This document shows positions 45,575-57,655 of a stretch of 64,000 nucleotides of DNA, piece after piece. The notes under the pieces are model-generated. The model had not been told where the DNA came from and did no database searches. It saw only the letters and a list, made by a program, of their open reading frames with translations. Numbering within the stretch: the first letter of the stretch is position 1; each line of letters begins with the position of its first letter. The position numbers and the translations under genes are program-made. The DNA comes from Aplidium turbinatum (taxonomy: Eukaryota > Chordata > Ascidiacea > Aplousobranchia > Polyclinidae), in NCBI GenBank assembly GCA_918807975.1, contig OU964921.1:17207498-17271497 (forward strand). The letters are read 5' to 3'.

Positions 45575-45587
45575 AATATATTTAAAA
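45575..45587 (-). promoter_or_regulatory. possible TATA-like element upstream of the channel gene
   Basis: On the minus strand the stretch reads TTTTTAAATATATTG, about 150 bases upstream of the proposed start codon. It would suit a core promoter if exon 1 is right, but AT-rich runs of this kind are frequent here. Confidence 0.2.
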
Positions 45588-45829
45588 ACTGCTTGATAGA
45601 TGACAGAATTGTTGTGCATGGCAGCTTAACATCATTTCTCCTTGCCACTTGCAGCCAAACTATCTTCGCAATGACAGCCAGTGATGCACAATGCATATAC
45701 CGTGCAAATCAACTTGGTAAACTATCTTAAGAAAATTGCAAGTAGAAATTTAAATGCGATTGGTTTTCAAGATCGGCAATGTTCCATCTTTGGAATAGCT
45801 GTCTTCAATACCAGTTATCAAGGCATGTA

Positions 45830-46036
45830 GTCGGCTGCATCGCCGAGTGGTGAGAGCCCTGGAACGGCAATCGAAAGGGCGCCGCTTCGACATTGCTCAT
45901 GAGCATTCGGCTGTGTCTTTGGCAGGACACTTAAAGGCATGCCTGAAGGTGGACACGAAGATTGGCTTCCTTGCCTTCCCGTCCACTTAATCTAAATCTT
46001 CAAGCACCTGGTGCAAGCCTGGATACGACAAACAAC
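45830..46036 (+). mobile_element. tRNA-derived SINE, family B, copy 2
   Basis: About 88% identical to the copy at 43184. The B box is GCTTCGAC. Flanked by the 10-bp duplication AAGGCATGTA (45820-45829 and 46037-46046). Sits just upstream of the channel gene's proposed first exon. Confidence 0.88.
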
Positions 46037-46450
46037 AAGGCATGTAGTCTAGCTTTCACATCAAGCAGTTTCTTCAAAACCATTGCTATCCAAGGTGGAT
46101 TTTTTTTCCGTTTGCATAGCACCATTTAAAGGCTCATTGCAAATTTTTAAAAGCGATATTCTCGGACGTTTATTTTATATTTTAATTTTATTTTTTTATT
46201 TCAAAGATAAAGTCCCCAGTGCAATGCTTTTCCTTAGAATCTATGGGACGGCTGAAGACGGCCTTGGACCAAAGCAATATTAGTTGGACAATATTATTGT
46301 TATGGAGGCAGAAAAAATATTGTACCCAGACCAAAGTCTTAGTCATGTTAGATGACTGGGAAATAAATTCAATGTTGCGCATCCCATAACCATAAGGGGA
46401 CAAAACTCGAAAGTAATGGCGTGTAGGCTCATACTTTGCTTTGTTTACAC

Positions 46451-46890
46451 CAGGGGTCACCAAACTTTTTTCTCTGAGGGCCGGATTGCTGCGAGATTAA
46501 CAGCTGCGGGCCGGATGCAAATTGCGAAAAGATATACAACTATTTAGAATCTCCATTGACTTGAATTGAGCACAATAAATAACAAAGTCAGCGGTGGAAT
46601 AGCAAAGTTGTGATGAAAATCGAAAGGTTGCTGGAAAAGTTATCCACTGCTGTGATACACTGCATGGCATCGTGCTCTTGAAAAAACATTACATCTTTCC
46701 AAATTTGGCCTAGGCTGACCCATTTGTGATGGCCTAATGATAAAAACAGAACACGAACATGTAAGCTGCCTGGTAACTTTTTTTCCTTAACAGTTTTAGT
46801 GCAGCTGTTATTTCCGCAGCACGTGGCGGGCCGGATGAAATCAGTTCGCGGGCCGGTTCCGGCCCCCAGGCCGTAGTTTGGTGACCCCTG
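46451..46890. mobile_element. short hAT element (MITE), 440 bp
   Basis: Ends CAGGGGTCACCAAACTTTT and TAGTTTGGTGACCCCTG; flanks GTTTACAC (46443-46450) and GTTTACAA (46891-46898). Interior shows GGGCCGG-rich subterminal blocks. The termini are closely related to those of 40346-41672, so one transposase may have moved both. Confidence 0.9.
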
Positions 46891-46898
46891 GTTTACAA

Positions 46899-48023
46899 CA
46901 AATCTTCGTTTATTCTTTTCTTTTGCAAGCCCCACACACGACACACTTCTCACCTATTACACTCGTCTTCGGTTCAGGTTCACTATTATCGGCCACAGAC
47001 AAGATGGTACCACAAGGAAGGCTGTTTCGTTTAGCTAAGTCTGAATCTAAACAAAGAAAAACTACTGTTAAACTATCACAATAATAAAGAATTCAAGCCG
47101 AATTAAATTACACTTCTAAGTAGATGTAAAGTGCTTTCGGTTACTTTTAGAATCAGTAGGCTATGCTTCAACGTTCTGTTCAGAAAAGGCAACCCATAGT
47201 CTTAAATTTCTTCAACTGTAACGTTTGAGCTTACAGTCTTGTAATTCACACTAAGATAACATTAAACTTCAATTATTTTGTAATAAAACTACTTTTAGGT
47301 GGTGGTCTATAATCAGCCGCTTAAAAAGATTCAGAACTTTCTTTAGAAACAGATTTTCAATTAGCTTTAGGCAGATCTCATTTAAGAACAGGCTCAAATA
47401 AATCGTATTCAAGCTCAAAAAAAAGAAAAACTTAAAAAAGCTGTGCAAAATGCAAGTTTTGAAGCTAAAATATTATCAATGAAGTTGTATAAACATTCAC
47501 ATTATTGCTTGGCAAAAAAATGGTCTCTAGATTAAATTTTTGGCATGCAGACGTCATATTTTACAAAAGTAGATCACTTGATCATGTGATGTTAAAAAGT
47601 GCTTCTAGAACGAATGTGTAGAGTTGCTTTCATTTTTGGAACAACTGTGAAGAAAACAAATGAGAAAACGAAGACCGAAGAAAACACGGAATGACGCCAT
47701 GAATGATGACCTGATAAAAAGAAACTTGAAAATCCCAACGATAGATAGAAATGGAGTAGTCGCAGGAAACAACGGGTTGATCCTGATGTTTTGGGAGAAA
47801 GACCAGGAATTTTCGAAGCAAAATGAAGAGAAAGGGAGATAAAAGAAAGGATAAATCGTCAGAAGCTATTTTTGTACGTGAAGAGAATGAAAAAAATAAA
47901 GTTACACCGGGCAATATCTTGTGTGAAATCATAAACTCAAAAGCAAATATTACAAATTTGTTTTTCAATTTGAAGCACCCATCATCAGCTTACACTTTGA
48001 CCGCAAACTGTGTGTTCGGCTAT
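46899..48023. other. upstream intergenic DNA with a possible LINE scrap
   Basis: A plus frame at 47660-47790 reads RRPKKTRNDAMNDDL, faintly like the RPKKTWxDxVxxDL stretch of RTE-like LINE C-termini. Otherwise nothing recognised. Confidence 0.35.
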
Positions 48024-48031
48024 GTCACTCC

Positions 48032-49906
48032 CAGTGCTGTGTTAAACCCTTTGTGGGCCCCGGGGCCGGAATAATTTTGGGCCCTCTATCGTCAAGCAGA
48101 CCTATAGTATTGTGTATATTTTTACTGCACCGATATGGAAATGTGGTTCACTTCAATAGACTTTCTCACCAGTTTAGAAAACAACACAAATGTAAGTAAA
48201 CACAAACACAGGTCTATCATTTCTTGGCTACACCTTTGCTCGGAATGAAAGCCAAAGTGTTAACAATTTCTAATAAAAAAAAATACTGGCAATAGAGTAC
48301 CGTATGGTCACGACGCGGTAATACCACCGTACCGCGCGGAATTTTGACTGTTTGAACTTTGCCGCGTGGTACCACCCAGATAAAACCAAAACTGTAGAAA
48401 TTATTAATTTTCATTCAGATTTGGTCATCGGGTAGCATTATTGTTTTTCACAACTTTTATGGTTTATCTGGCAGCACTACTTGTTCTGTCAACCAAGGCA
48501 AAAACATAGTAAAAGCACTGTGATTGTAATTTGTAAACACAAACGCTGTGAAGCATTTTGAGGATCAATTATGTTTATTCAACATTATTTCATTCCATGG
48601 CAAAGCTTTCATTATTTTATGCAGGCATTCAAGTTAATTAAAGTTTTTAGGGTATGGTAGCCTTGGTTAGTAGCAAGAGCAAACAGGTCACTTGTGATAA
48701 GAAAGATTTTTGTTTTGGATCAAAGCAGTTTCAGTAGGCTACCCTGCAACATGTGATATGCCAGGCCTATAAGGTATTTGAAGATAAGAGCAATTTCATG
48801 TGCATATGTTTAGAAAAAAGTAAATATAGAATTGAACATTCAATAAAAGGCAACTCAGATAAGCAAAGGTGGATAATAAGTGCTGCAAGTTACTCAATTG
48901 CCTAAATAAACCCTAAATTTTTTCCAAAATTTACTTTTGTTTAATAGATTCCCTTGCATTTGCTCTGCACTTGCAAAAGTGCACTCTTATTTTTTGTGGT
49001 GCAAGGGCAGTGTGACATTTTGCGTTGCAGTGTACGGGAAGACATGTGCAGTGCGGCAGCGGACAGGTTTTTCCTGCTCGCGACATCACTAGTCAAGGAT
49101 ATTTATAATTACGGTATTGTAAGTGTTAAAAATGAAATAATAATTAAACTATCAGAAATGCCATTTGGCCTACACCTAACAATTTTATAAAACAAAACAC
49201 TTTTATTGATGAAAATAAATTGAATATGTGAATTCAAAAAGGGCCCTCCCTCTTTTTTTTTCATTTCACTATTTTTGCTTTCCGATTTCTTCCAACATCT
49301 TCTAAATGATACAGTACTTGAAAAAACGGCCAAATTTTTCAAACATATTGGTCAACACATAAAAATACCCTATCAATATTTCCATTGATTTTGAAATGGG
49401 CCCAATTACAGCAATTGCACTTCAACTCCTCCATAGTTTCTCCACAGAGAACTTTTTAGGTATGATGCTTCTTACCAGTATGTTTAAGCATGTAATCATT
49501 ATCGAAGTTTCACCACAAAAGTAAATGACCAATATAATTAAAACGGTTGTGCAAAAACACTTTGTGGCAATTGGGCCCTTCTTGAATTTACATATTCCAG
49601 TGCATCCCACCTGTTATATGTTAAATACATTTCTGCAGATCATGTTACTAACGTTGTCGCATTTTAACTTTCTTTTAAGATAGTAATGGTGTTTTTAGAG
49701 ATGTTTAAGTGTAGTAAGGGCCCAAATTTGGGATGTTTTAGTATAAGTAGACCTAAAGCATCTTCCTAATTGACAAGTAGCCTACACGTAGTAAACTTCA
49801 GCAACTCAAAAAAAACTTTACTGGAACGCAAAAGTCTATTATTTGTGGGCCCCCTGAGATGGTGGGCCCGGGCCCCTCTTGCCCCCCCCCCCTTAACACA
49901 GCACTG
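48032..49906. mobile_element. hAT-type element, 1875 bp
   Basis: Ends CAGTGCTGTGTTAA and TTAACACAGCACTG are perfect inverted repeats; flanks GTCACTCC (48024-48031) and GTTACTCC (49907-49914) differ by one base. GGGCCC-rich blocks adjoin each end (GTGGGCCCCGGGGCC left, GGGCCCGGGCCCC right). No transposase frame is visible; an imperfect hairpin (ACCGCGCGG ... CCGCGTGGT) lies at 48330-48375. Confidence 0.88.
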
Positions 49907-50266
49907 GTTACTCCTCTATACTTTGGGTTCTTGTTGTGCAGTCCTTAATTTTTTTTAAAGACAGTATCTTCCTAACAACAAAATACCAGCATCAAACTGC
50001 TCAAGTGGGTTCCACTTGATAAAGTTTTGTAACATCAATGCTTTTATACATCGCAACTAGTTCCCAAAGAAATCTTTGGAAAAACATGTTTCTGAGAGAC
50101 ATTGACATTTCTTTCTTTAGCTTCAAATGCTAGTATGTATTGTATATTCTGGATACGATTACAATTTGATTAACGTTTTCTGGTTACCATAAAGCTTGAG
50201 ACATACGAAATTGTCTTCTGAATTTTCACAAGCGTGTTGTAGCTCAATTGGTAATTTTGTGATCAT

Positions 50267-51354
50267 CAGTGGCGGCTCGGCATAAGGGACTGCGGGACTG
50301 CAGCCCCCCCCATCATTTTTGTGCATATGTGAATTATAATACATATAGATAGTTTTGCCATGTTTTTTCAATTTATTTCGCTTGAAGAATTAAAAAACTC
50401 TTAATATTAATTTTTTTGTAATAAAAAAAAATTTGTATTAAAAAAATTAATTGGCAACTCTGGGTCTACAAATTTTGCAGGTCCGGCTTTGCTTGTTCAT
50501 TTTTTTATGACGTAGGTGTTTCAGAAAAAGGTTTTCTAGCATCACTGAACAAGCGCTGTGGGGACTGCAAATAGAACAGACCCTGGTCAGGGATTCCAAC
50601 TTGTTTTCGTAAATCTTTAGGGTAAGCGTGTAGAAGCTATTGGTGATTAGGTAAAGGGATCGTAGGTTACTTTACTTGATCTGTGTTTTGAGAAGTCACT
50701 GAGACAGACTAGTTTTGATGTGAAGTAAAGCCAATTACTGTAATTATTTTTAATCATTTCAGACCAGTAGAAGCATGAGATGTATTGTTCACGCTTGTAT
50801 TGAAAAGAATTATTAGGTTGCGATATTTTCAAGTAGCCTAAGAATTATCGGTAGGCATGATTTAGATGTTATCTGTAGCCATTTTGGTGCTCTTTCACAA
50901 TTCGCCCTTTTGGTCAACTGGATGACGACGTCTTGATACGTCACACACGTTGGAACAGACTATTATAAAGGAAGAAGTACGGGTAAAAATACACTGAAAA
51001 ACACCTGAAGGAAATTGTCTCCCATTTATTCATTTGTTGTTCAATTTCAACAAATTTGCTATCGTTGGAAAGCACAAGCATAGGTCTAACCAACTAAGTT
51101 AATACCAAGTCCCAAAATAATACTAGCTTTATCTGGTGGCCACCTAAACTTGACCAAATTCAAACCATTATCAAAAGTTCACTTTAAATGATAAAAACAT
51201 TAAACGACAGCCGAAAAAACATGTTACTGTGTACTGTGTTACTAACCCTAACTCAGTGCATTTATAACTCAGTCCGGTACAGGTTTATAATTATTTATAT
51301 TAGGTTACTGGTTGATGCAGCCCCCCCATGTTTTAAGACCACGAGCCGCCACTG
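50267..51354. mobile_element. hAT-type element, 1088 bp
   Basis: Ends CAGTGGCGGCTCG and CGAGCCGCCACTG are perfect inverted repeats; GCAGCCCCCCC occurs near both ends in the same orientation. Flanks are GTGATCAT (50259-50266) and GTAATCAT (51355-51362). Non-autonomous. Confidence 0.9.
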
Positions 51355-51934
51355 GTAATCATGACATTTATAAACAATTCATTCAATACTGTTGTCCCGA
51401 TTTGCTTTCTTAAACTGTGTTTTGATCAACTAACAAATTTTTTCAGAGAATTATTGTCTGTCCTGGCAAAGCTTGGTGCGATCTAAATGCATAAATTATG
51501 TTTTTCATTGGCCTTATTCTCTGACTTGTGTCATATGATTTTTTATTTGCGTCGTCATTACAGTCCAGTTATTGTTGTTTTGCTTAAACTGACAATAATA
51601 TCTGAACTTTAGTAAAGTGTAGGCCTACTAAACATCTGCGACCTTTTGAAGTAGCAAAACCATCAGAAGACGCTGATGTCGAAGTTACTTCCATTTGATG
51701 TTGCGTTCAATGACCACAATATAGGATCTCTACCATCAGTGCTACTCAACCATTGCAATGCTACACAAGCAGGAAAAGAATAGGGTTATGGTGATGGAAG
51801 TTCTATTAGGGAGAAAAGAAGAATTTTGCATTGAAAATAACTGCAAGCTTACACTTCAGGCAAAAGACAACTCAAAAGGTTTATTGTCAACCAAAAAGAT
51901 AGAATAGGCCTAGCCTATGATGCTCAATCGATTC

Positions 51935-52430
51935 TTCTTCGTTTGCACTGCTGATCATTTAAATTTCTAGAGCCGAAGTTCTATCTTTTCTCCAACCCAG
52001 GTTTTCGATATCTCTCAGACAACACTAAAAGCCCACTGAATAGCAGCCAGTCTTTGATCTCATCATCGACGCGCAAACCTTCCACTTTAGTAGGTGGATT
52101 GATGATTGTGCAATTGTTGATGATATGGTCTGAGGTCTCCAATATCACATTCGAAAGAGGAAAATGCCACTCCACATTGATGCATGGTTGAACGGAAAAG
52201 CTTGACGCCCGTACGAAGACGGTTGAGGTGCACCCACGCCTATCTCTGACATATATCTCGACAGGCCAACCGGATGGATGTCGGCGTTGGGGATGAAAGA
52301 ACAAAGCCTGGTGATATTTAATTTCCATTTACGGTTGCCGATTAACGGTAGAAATGTTCTGCTTGTCAGCTTTGTTTAATAGAAGTTGAGCGGTTGACAC
52401 GTATGGGCGACCTCTGATCATGGATACATT
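51935..52430 (-). mobile_element. 3' part of the CR1/Jockey-group LINE, older copy
   Basis: Collinear with 4480-4960 of the larger LINE but much more diverged: shared blocks include CAGCCAGTCTTTG, TTGATGATATGGTCTGA, GCATGGTTGA and CGCCCGTACGAAGACGGTTG. The (ACG)n tail is reduced to TTCTTCTTCG. Minus strand, 5' truncated. Confidence 0.85.
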
Positions 52431-53017
52431 GCGACAAAGATAAAAACTTGAAGACGACACATGTTTTGCATTTTATATAGCAATGCATCAAGGCTTGCTT
52501 ACATTCTGCTATATAAAAAGCATGCTCTTCGTTCATTATTTCCACATGCCATTATAGGAAAATAAGAATGTCAGTCTTTGATGTTATATGATGAAGCCAA
52601 TACTAACACTAAATAACGCAACTGATGTTATAACTAACTTTCAAAGATTTAGGCCTATATTCTAATTCTCAAAGTTACGACCAGTGCTGAGTTTAACAAT
52701 GTAAGATGTAAAGCAAAATAAAATTACCAGACACGGAAGATTGCCACATACCTTATCTTCTCGAAGCTGAATAAGGGAAAAATAAATAATTAAAATATGT
52801 CTAAACATAAAATGTTTCTCATTTATTGTCCAGAAATGTTTCATCTGACATGTGCTTCCCAAGCTAGTATAAACTGGAACTTTTATATCGCTGCAACGTT
52901 ATCAGACATTGAAACAATGCAAAAATGAAAACGTTTGATAGCGTTTAAATTAATTTTTAACGTTTAATTTCTTCAAAAATGTTTCTCGTTGAACTGACCA
53001 AACATCGTAAAAGATTC

Positions 53018-53235
53018 TGTTATGTATTTTAGTTTATTTGCATTGAAACGATGTACTTTGTTTTCGTTTCCCTCAGGTCTTCTCTTTTGCTTAGTATTCA
53101 TCCGCCTGCTTTTGTTAATTGGCACTTCTCGTTTTGGGCTTGCTTTGTAGGTTTCACACTATATCTTGGTTGTGCAATTTTATAATAAAACAGAATTCAA
53201 GTACGACTCTGGTTGAATGAGTTAGAAACACAATG
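53018..53235 (+). repeat. 5' LTR of the Gypsy element
   Basis: Starts TGTTATGTATTTTAG and ends near GAAACACAATG. Contains AATAAAA near the end, a likely polyadenylation signal. Matches the 3' LTR almost base for base. Confidence 0.9.
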
Positions 53236-53300
53236 TTCAGTTTTAGTTCCTATACAAGTTTTAATTTCTACAAGTTTTAGTTTTTACAATTATTTACAAG

Positions 53301-54092
53301 ATGGAAAAGGTGGTGGAATTAATGCAGTCGCAGCTAGAACATATGCGACAACAAATGCAGCAACAAGAAGAACAGGCGCGACAACAAATGCAACAGCAAG
53401 AGCGTCATCATGAAGAACAACTGAAGGAGTTAATTTCAGCCCTCAAAATTCCTGGCGAATCGGAAAACCAACATCCGGTATCCCAAGCCATTCCTAAACT
53501 TTGTGAGTTTGATTTAACTTTAGAACTTTGGTCTGATTATTGGTCCCGTTTTTGCACATTTGTAAAAGCACAATCCGTTCCTGATAAGAAGGCTCAAGTT
53601 TTCCTCACTAACCAGTTAGCCAGCATCTACAAGATGATCCTCAATCTGGCCGCACAAGAGTCTACAGCAAAGCCAATCAATGAACTTACAATGGAGGAAA
53701 TTTTGAATTACATGAAGGCACAGTTCGACCCTAAGCGCTTCGTGATTCGTGAGCGATTTCGCTTCTGGAGCAACTTGAAGCGGAAACCAGGTGAGACTGT
53801 TCCAGAATTGGGTGCACGAATAAGGCAAGCCGCTGCCACGTGCGACTTTTCTTCTATTACTAATCCTTTAGATGAAGCTTTGCGTACTTGTTTTATGTGC
53901 TCGGTAGGAAACGAAGCAGTTCTTAAAGCTCTCTTTAAAATTAAACCTGACGATCTTACGTTTTCACGTGCTCTTGAAATAGCCATAGAAACTGAAGACG
54001 CTGCCAAAGTGGCTAAGGAGACGGTGTTTGGCACTGAACCGTCGGTGGTACATAAAGTTAAAGGCACCGATAGATGCGAACAAGCAAAGTAA
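53301..54092 (+). pseudogene. gag region of the Gypsy fossil
   Basis: Encodes a Gag-like protein: a glutamine-rich coiled-coil start, then the capsid-type helical region (KLCEFDLTLELWSDYWSRF). CCHC zinc knuckles (CYRCGNSNHLANNC, CHFCKLTGHAQSAC) lie at the start of the next frame. The gag and pol frames overlap by about 65 bases, an arrangement in which this family commonly uses ribosomal frameshifting. Confidence 0.85.
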
Positions 54093-57000
54093 GTGCTATC
54101 GATGCGGCAATTCTAATCACCTTGCTAACAACTGCAGATTTAAAAATGCGGTCTGTCATTTCTGTAAACTTACAGGGCATGCACAATCTGCTTGTCGTAA
54201 GAAAGCCACACAAGTTCATTCTTTTAAGGTCAACTGCATACAGGAGGTAAATACTGTTCATAATTCGTCGAGTAAAGTTCCTAAACTCGAGGTTCGAATT
54301 TTTATTAAGTCTTTTCCTGTCTTAATGGAACTTGATAGAGCTACAGGGGGAAATTTCATCTCTTCTGAAGTTTGGTCGCAGCTAGGCAAACCTAACTTGC
54401 AGACTCCGCAGCTACGTTATCAGTCGGCAAGTAAGCACTCGATGCCTATTGGATCTTTCACAGCCGAAGCGAGCTGCAACAAATCGGGAAAGACGACCAC
54501 AGTTCAATTCATGGTATGTGAAATCCCTAACCTTGACTTATTAGGGCGTGATGCTATTCAAGCACTAGATATTTCGGTAGATAAGTTCTTTTCTTCATCT
54601 TTACATGCTATTCATCGTCACAACGACATCGATTTTAACTTGCAAAAATCATGTTCCGAGTTATGTGACCAATACGAAGACTTATTTAAACCTGAATTAG
54701 GTTGTCTTCAGGATTACGAATTAGAGATTGAGTTTAACTCTGATTGTAAACCAGTGTTTTCAAAGCCCAGACCAGTGCCTTTCGCCATTCAAGAAGACTT
54801 AGCTCTTGCCTATGACGCCGGCATAGAAAAAGGTATCTGGACACCTGTACAATTTTGCGACTGGGAAACTCCTGTAGTACCAGTTCGCAAGGCTTCTACC
54901 GAAGGTAAGAAATCCAAATTAAGAGTTTGTGGTGACTATTCCTCGACGGTTAATCCACAACTTAAAACTCACAGGCACCCTTTGCCTCTTCCAGAGGATT
55001 TAATGCATAAACTAGGGGGTGGCCACGGATTCACTAAGATTGACCTGGCAGATGCTTATAACCAGATTAGGTTAGGTCCAAAGAGTCAAAAAATATTGGC
55101 ATTAAGTACCCATAAAGGGGTTTTACTGCAAAATGTTATGCCGTTTGGCATCTCTTCTGCCCCAGGCCATTTCCAAAAGATAATGGATGATTTAACTAGT
55201 GACCTTCCAGGTGTAGCAGTCTACCTGGATGACATTTTGATAAGTGGAGCTACAGCGGAAGAGCATTTCCAGAGCCTTAAACGCCTACTCGATCGTTTAT
55301 CTTCGAAAGGTCTTAGATGTAGGAAGGAAAAATGTAGATTTGCCCAGGCAAATGTCGAGTACTTAGGCCATGTTCTTTCTAAACAGGGGATTTCAAAGGG
55401 TCCTAAAGTCGATGCTGTACTGAACATGCCTGCTCCTTCCAATGTTGGCACATTACGTTCTTTTCTGGGGTCGGTTCAATTTTATTTTAAGTTTATGCCC
55501 CCAGATTTTTCTACGGTAGCGCAACCGTTATATCATTTAACCAAGAGTGGTGTTCCTTGGAGCTGGGAACACAAAGAAAAATGCGCTTTTGCAAAATTAA
55601 AAACGTTTCTTTCCGCAGAAGATGTTCTCGTACACTTTAGCCCGTTGCTTCCTTTAGGAATTGCATGCGACGCATCAAGCGTGGGCATTGGCGCCACACT
55701 ATTTCACCGCTCCCCGGACGGAAGCGAGAGGCCAATAGGCAATGTGTCGAAAATCTTGACAAAATCACAAAGAAACTACAGCCAAATCCAAAAGGAGGCT
55801 TTGTCCATCATCTTCGCTTTGAAGAAATTTTACCAATACCTCTACGGTAGAAATTTTATTTTGGTAACGGATCATAAGCCTTTGCTTCACTTTTTGGTCC
55901 AGATAAACCTACCCCTTCGCTGGCGGCTAACCGGTTAGCACGCTGGGCGTTGTTTTTGAGTCAATTTAGTTATACTACAGAGTATCGCAAAACAACGCAT
56001 CACCAAAATGCTGACGCCTTGAGCCGTCTTCCGACCAACGATGACACAATTTTTGATGGAGAGGAAAGTGCAGATGATGTTGATATTGTCTGCGCAATTG
56101 ATACGTTGGATTTGCAGGTTAGTCATTCCGATTCTTCTACTTTGCGCAAGGAAACTTCTAAGGATCCGGTCTTGTCTAAAATCATTCGATTCGCACAAGA
56201 AGGATGGCCTGCAAAATCAAATGCTAACGATCCAATCGAACAGTTTAGAAGAGTGGCTGATTCTCTAACAACATGTTATGGTTGTTTATTATATGGTTCT
56301 AGAGTAGTTATTCCTTTTAAACTTCGCAATGATATTCTTTCTCTTTTACACGAAGGTCATTTCGGCATGCAGCGCATGAAACAGCAGTCTACTGGCCCAA
56401 TATCGATGCGGACATTGTCGACCTCTGCCGAACATGTACTACATGTGGTGAGCATCAAGCGGCACCAAGCAAGGCTCCTATCCACCCATGGATAGCTCCA
56501 GAGAAGCCTTGGAGTCGAATTCATGTCGATCACGCTATTAATTTTTTAGGTTCTAATTGGCTTATTGTTACCGATGCTTATAGTAAGTATCCTTCTATTC
56601 ACCCAACTTCTTCCGTATCGACGTCTGCAACTATTGATCTTTTAGAGCAGGATTTTGCCCATTTTGGATACCCCCACTCCATTGTCTCAGACAATGCGAC
56701 TACGTTTTCTTCAGAAGACTTCAAGAATTATTGTAAAGCTAGGGGTATAGTTCACATCACTGCAGCACCATACCATCCAGCTACGAATGATGCTGCCAAG
56801 CGTTTGGTGCGCACTTTCAAGCAGGCGTTGAGAAAATCGTCGTTACCGCCTAAAAGTGCCACCACTCAATTCTTGATGCAGTTTCGCCGTACGCCTAATG
56901 CCAGTGGTTACTCTCCCAGTGAGTTATCAAACCACCGACAATTACGTACTAAATTAGATATTTTACTTCCTTCCTCAGCTCAGATCACGAAACCATCGAC

Positions 57001-57271
57001 GAGTCCTTCGCCTCGGAAACAAAACCGAAAAACAATTAATTTCGATGTTGGTGATCCTTGTTATGCTTTATACTTTGGTTCCAGGCAAAGCCAAAGCCCT
57101 CGGTGGGTTCCTGCCGTCGTGGTGAAGCGACACGGGAGTCGTAGTTTGCAGCTTCGAGTGGACCCTCGAGGTCCAATATGGAGACGCCACATCGACCAGC
57201 TACGTCCGCGTTACCTCTCACCGGAAGACGGACCCAGGAGAGACTACTTTCACGTCGTCATCGACAGCTGA
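54028..57271 (+). pseudogene. pol region of the Gypsy fossil
   Basis: Order: zinc knuckles, protease-like segment (its usual active-site triad is not clear), reverse transcriptase with FTKIDLADAYNQI, MPFGISSAPGHFQ and VYLDDILI, RNase H (ACDASSVGIGA, VTDHKPLLH), then an integrase with HHC-type and core regions and a C-terminal basic tail. Product would copy and insert the element. Broken in this copy. Confidence 0.88.
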
Positions 57272-57437
57272 CGAGGTTCCTGATCCATCGACGCCGATTG
57301 CGACCGAGGATTCATCGACGCCGACAGCGACCGACGATCTATCATCGTCATCGCATCAAGAACAAACATTAAGGCGATCAAAGAGAAGACGCCAACCACC
57401 TCTTCGTTATGGGTGGTCATAAATTTTATTGGGGAGG

Positions 57438-57655
57438 TGTTATGTATTTTAGTTTATTTGCATTGAACCGATGTACTTTGTTTTCGTTTCCCTCAGGTCT
57501 TCTTTTTTGCTTAGTATTCATCCGCCTGCTTTTGTTAATTGGCACTTCTCGTTTTGGGCTTACTTTGTAGGTTTCACACTATATCTTGGTTGTGCAATTT
57601 TATAATAAAACAGAATTCAAGTACGACTCTGGTTGAATGAGTTAGAAACACAACA
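57438..57655 (+). repeat. 3' LTR of the Gypsy element
   Basis: TGTTATG ... CACAACA, with TG/CA ends and AATAAAA about 50 bases before its end. Right neighbour of the pol region. Confidence 0.9.

Larger units (their letters stand above)
53018..57655 (+). mobile_element. Ty3/Gypsy LTR retrotransposon, young but broken
   Basis: A 4.6-kb element: two 218-bp LTRs, gag and pol in the Gypsy order (protease, reverse transcriptase, RNase H, integrase). The LTRs differ at about three internal positions, so the insertion is recent by the standards of this window. It looks nearly complete but is broken, with about three breaks. A purine tract (GGGGAGG) precedes the 3' LTR. Flanking GATTC/GATTT may be the 5-bp duplication. 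No envelope gene is seen. Confidence 0.93.

Noticed and set aside
53213-53413. Separate small gene overlapping gag
   Set aside because: Alternative frame over the glutamine-rich repeat of gag.
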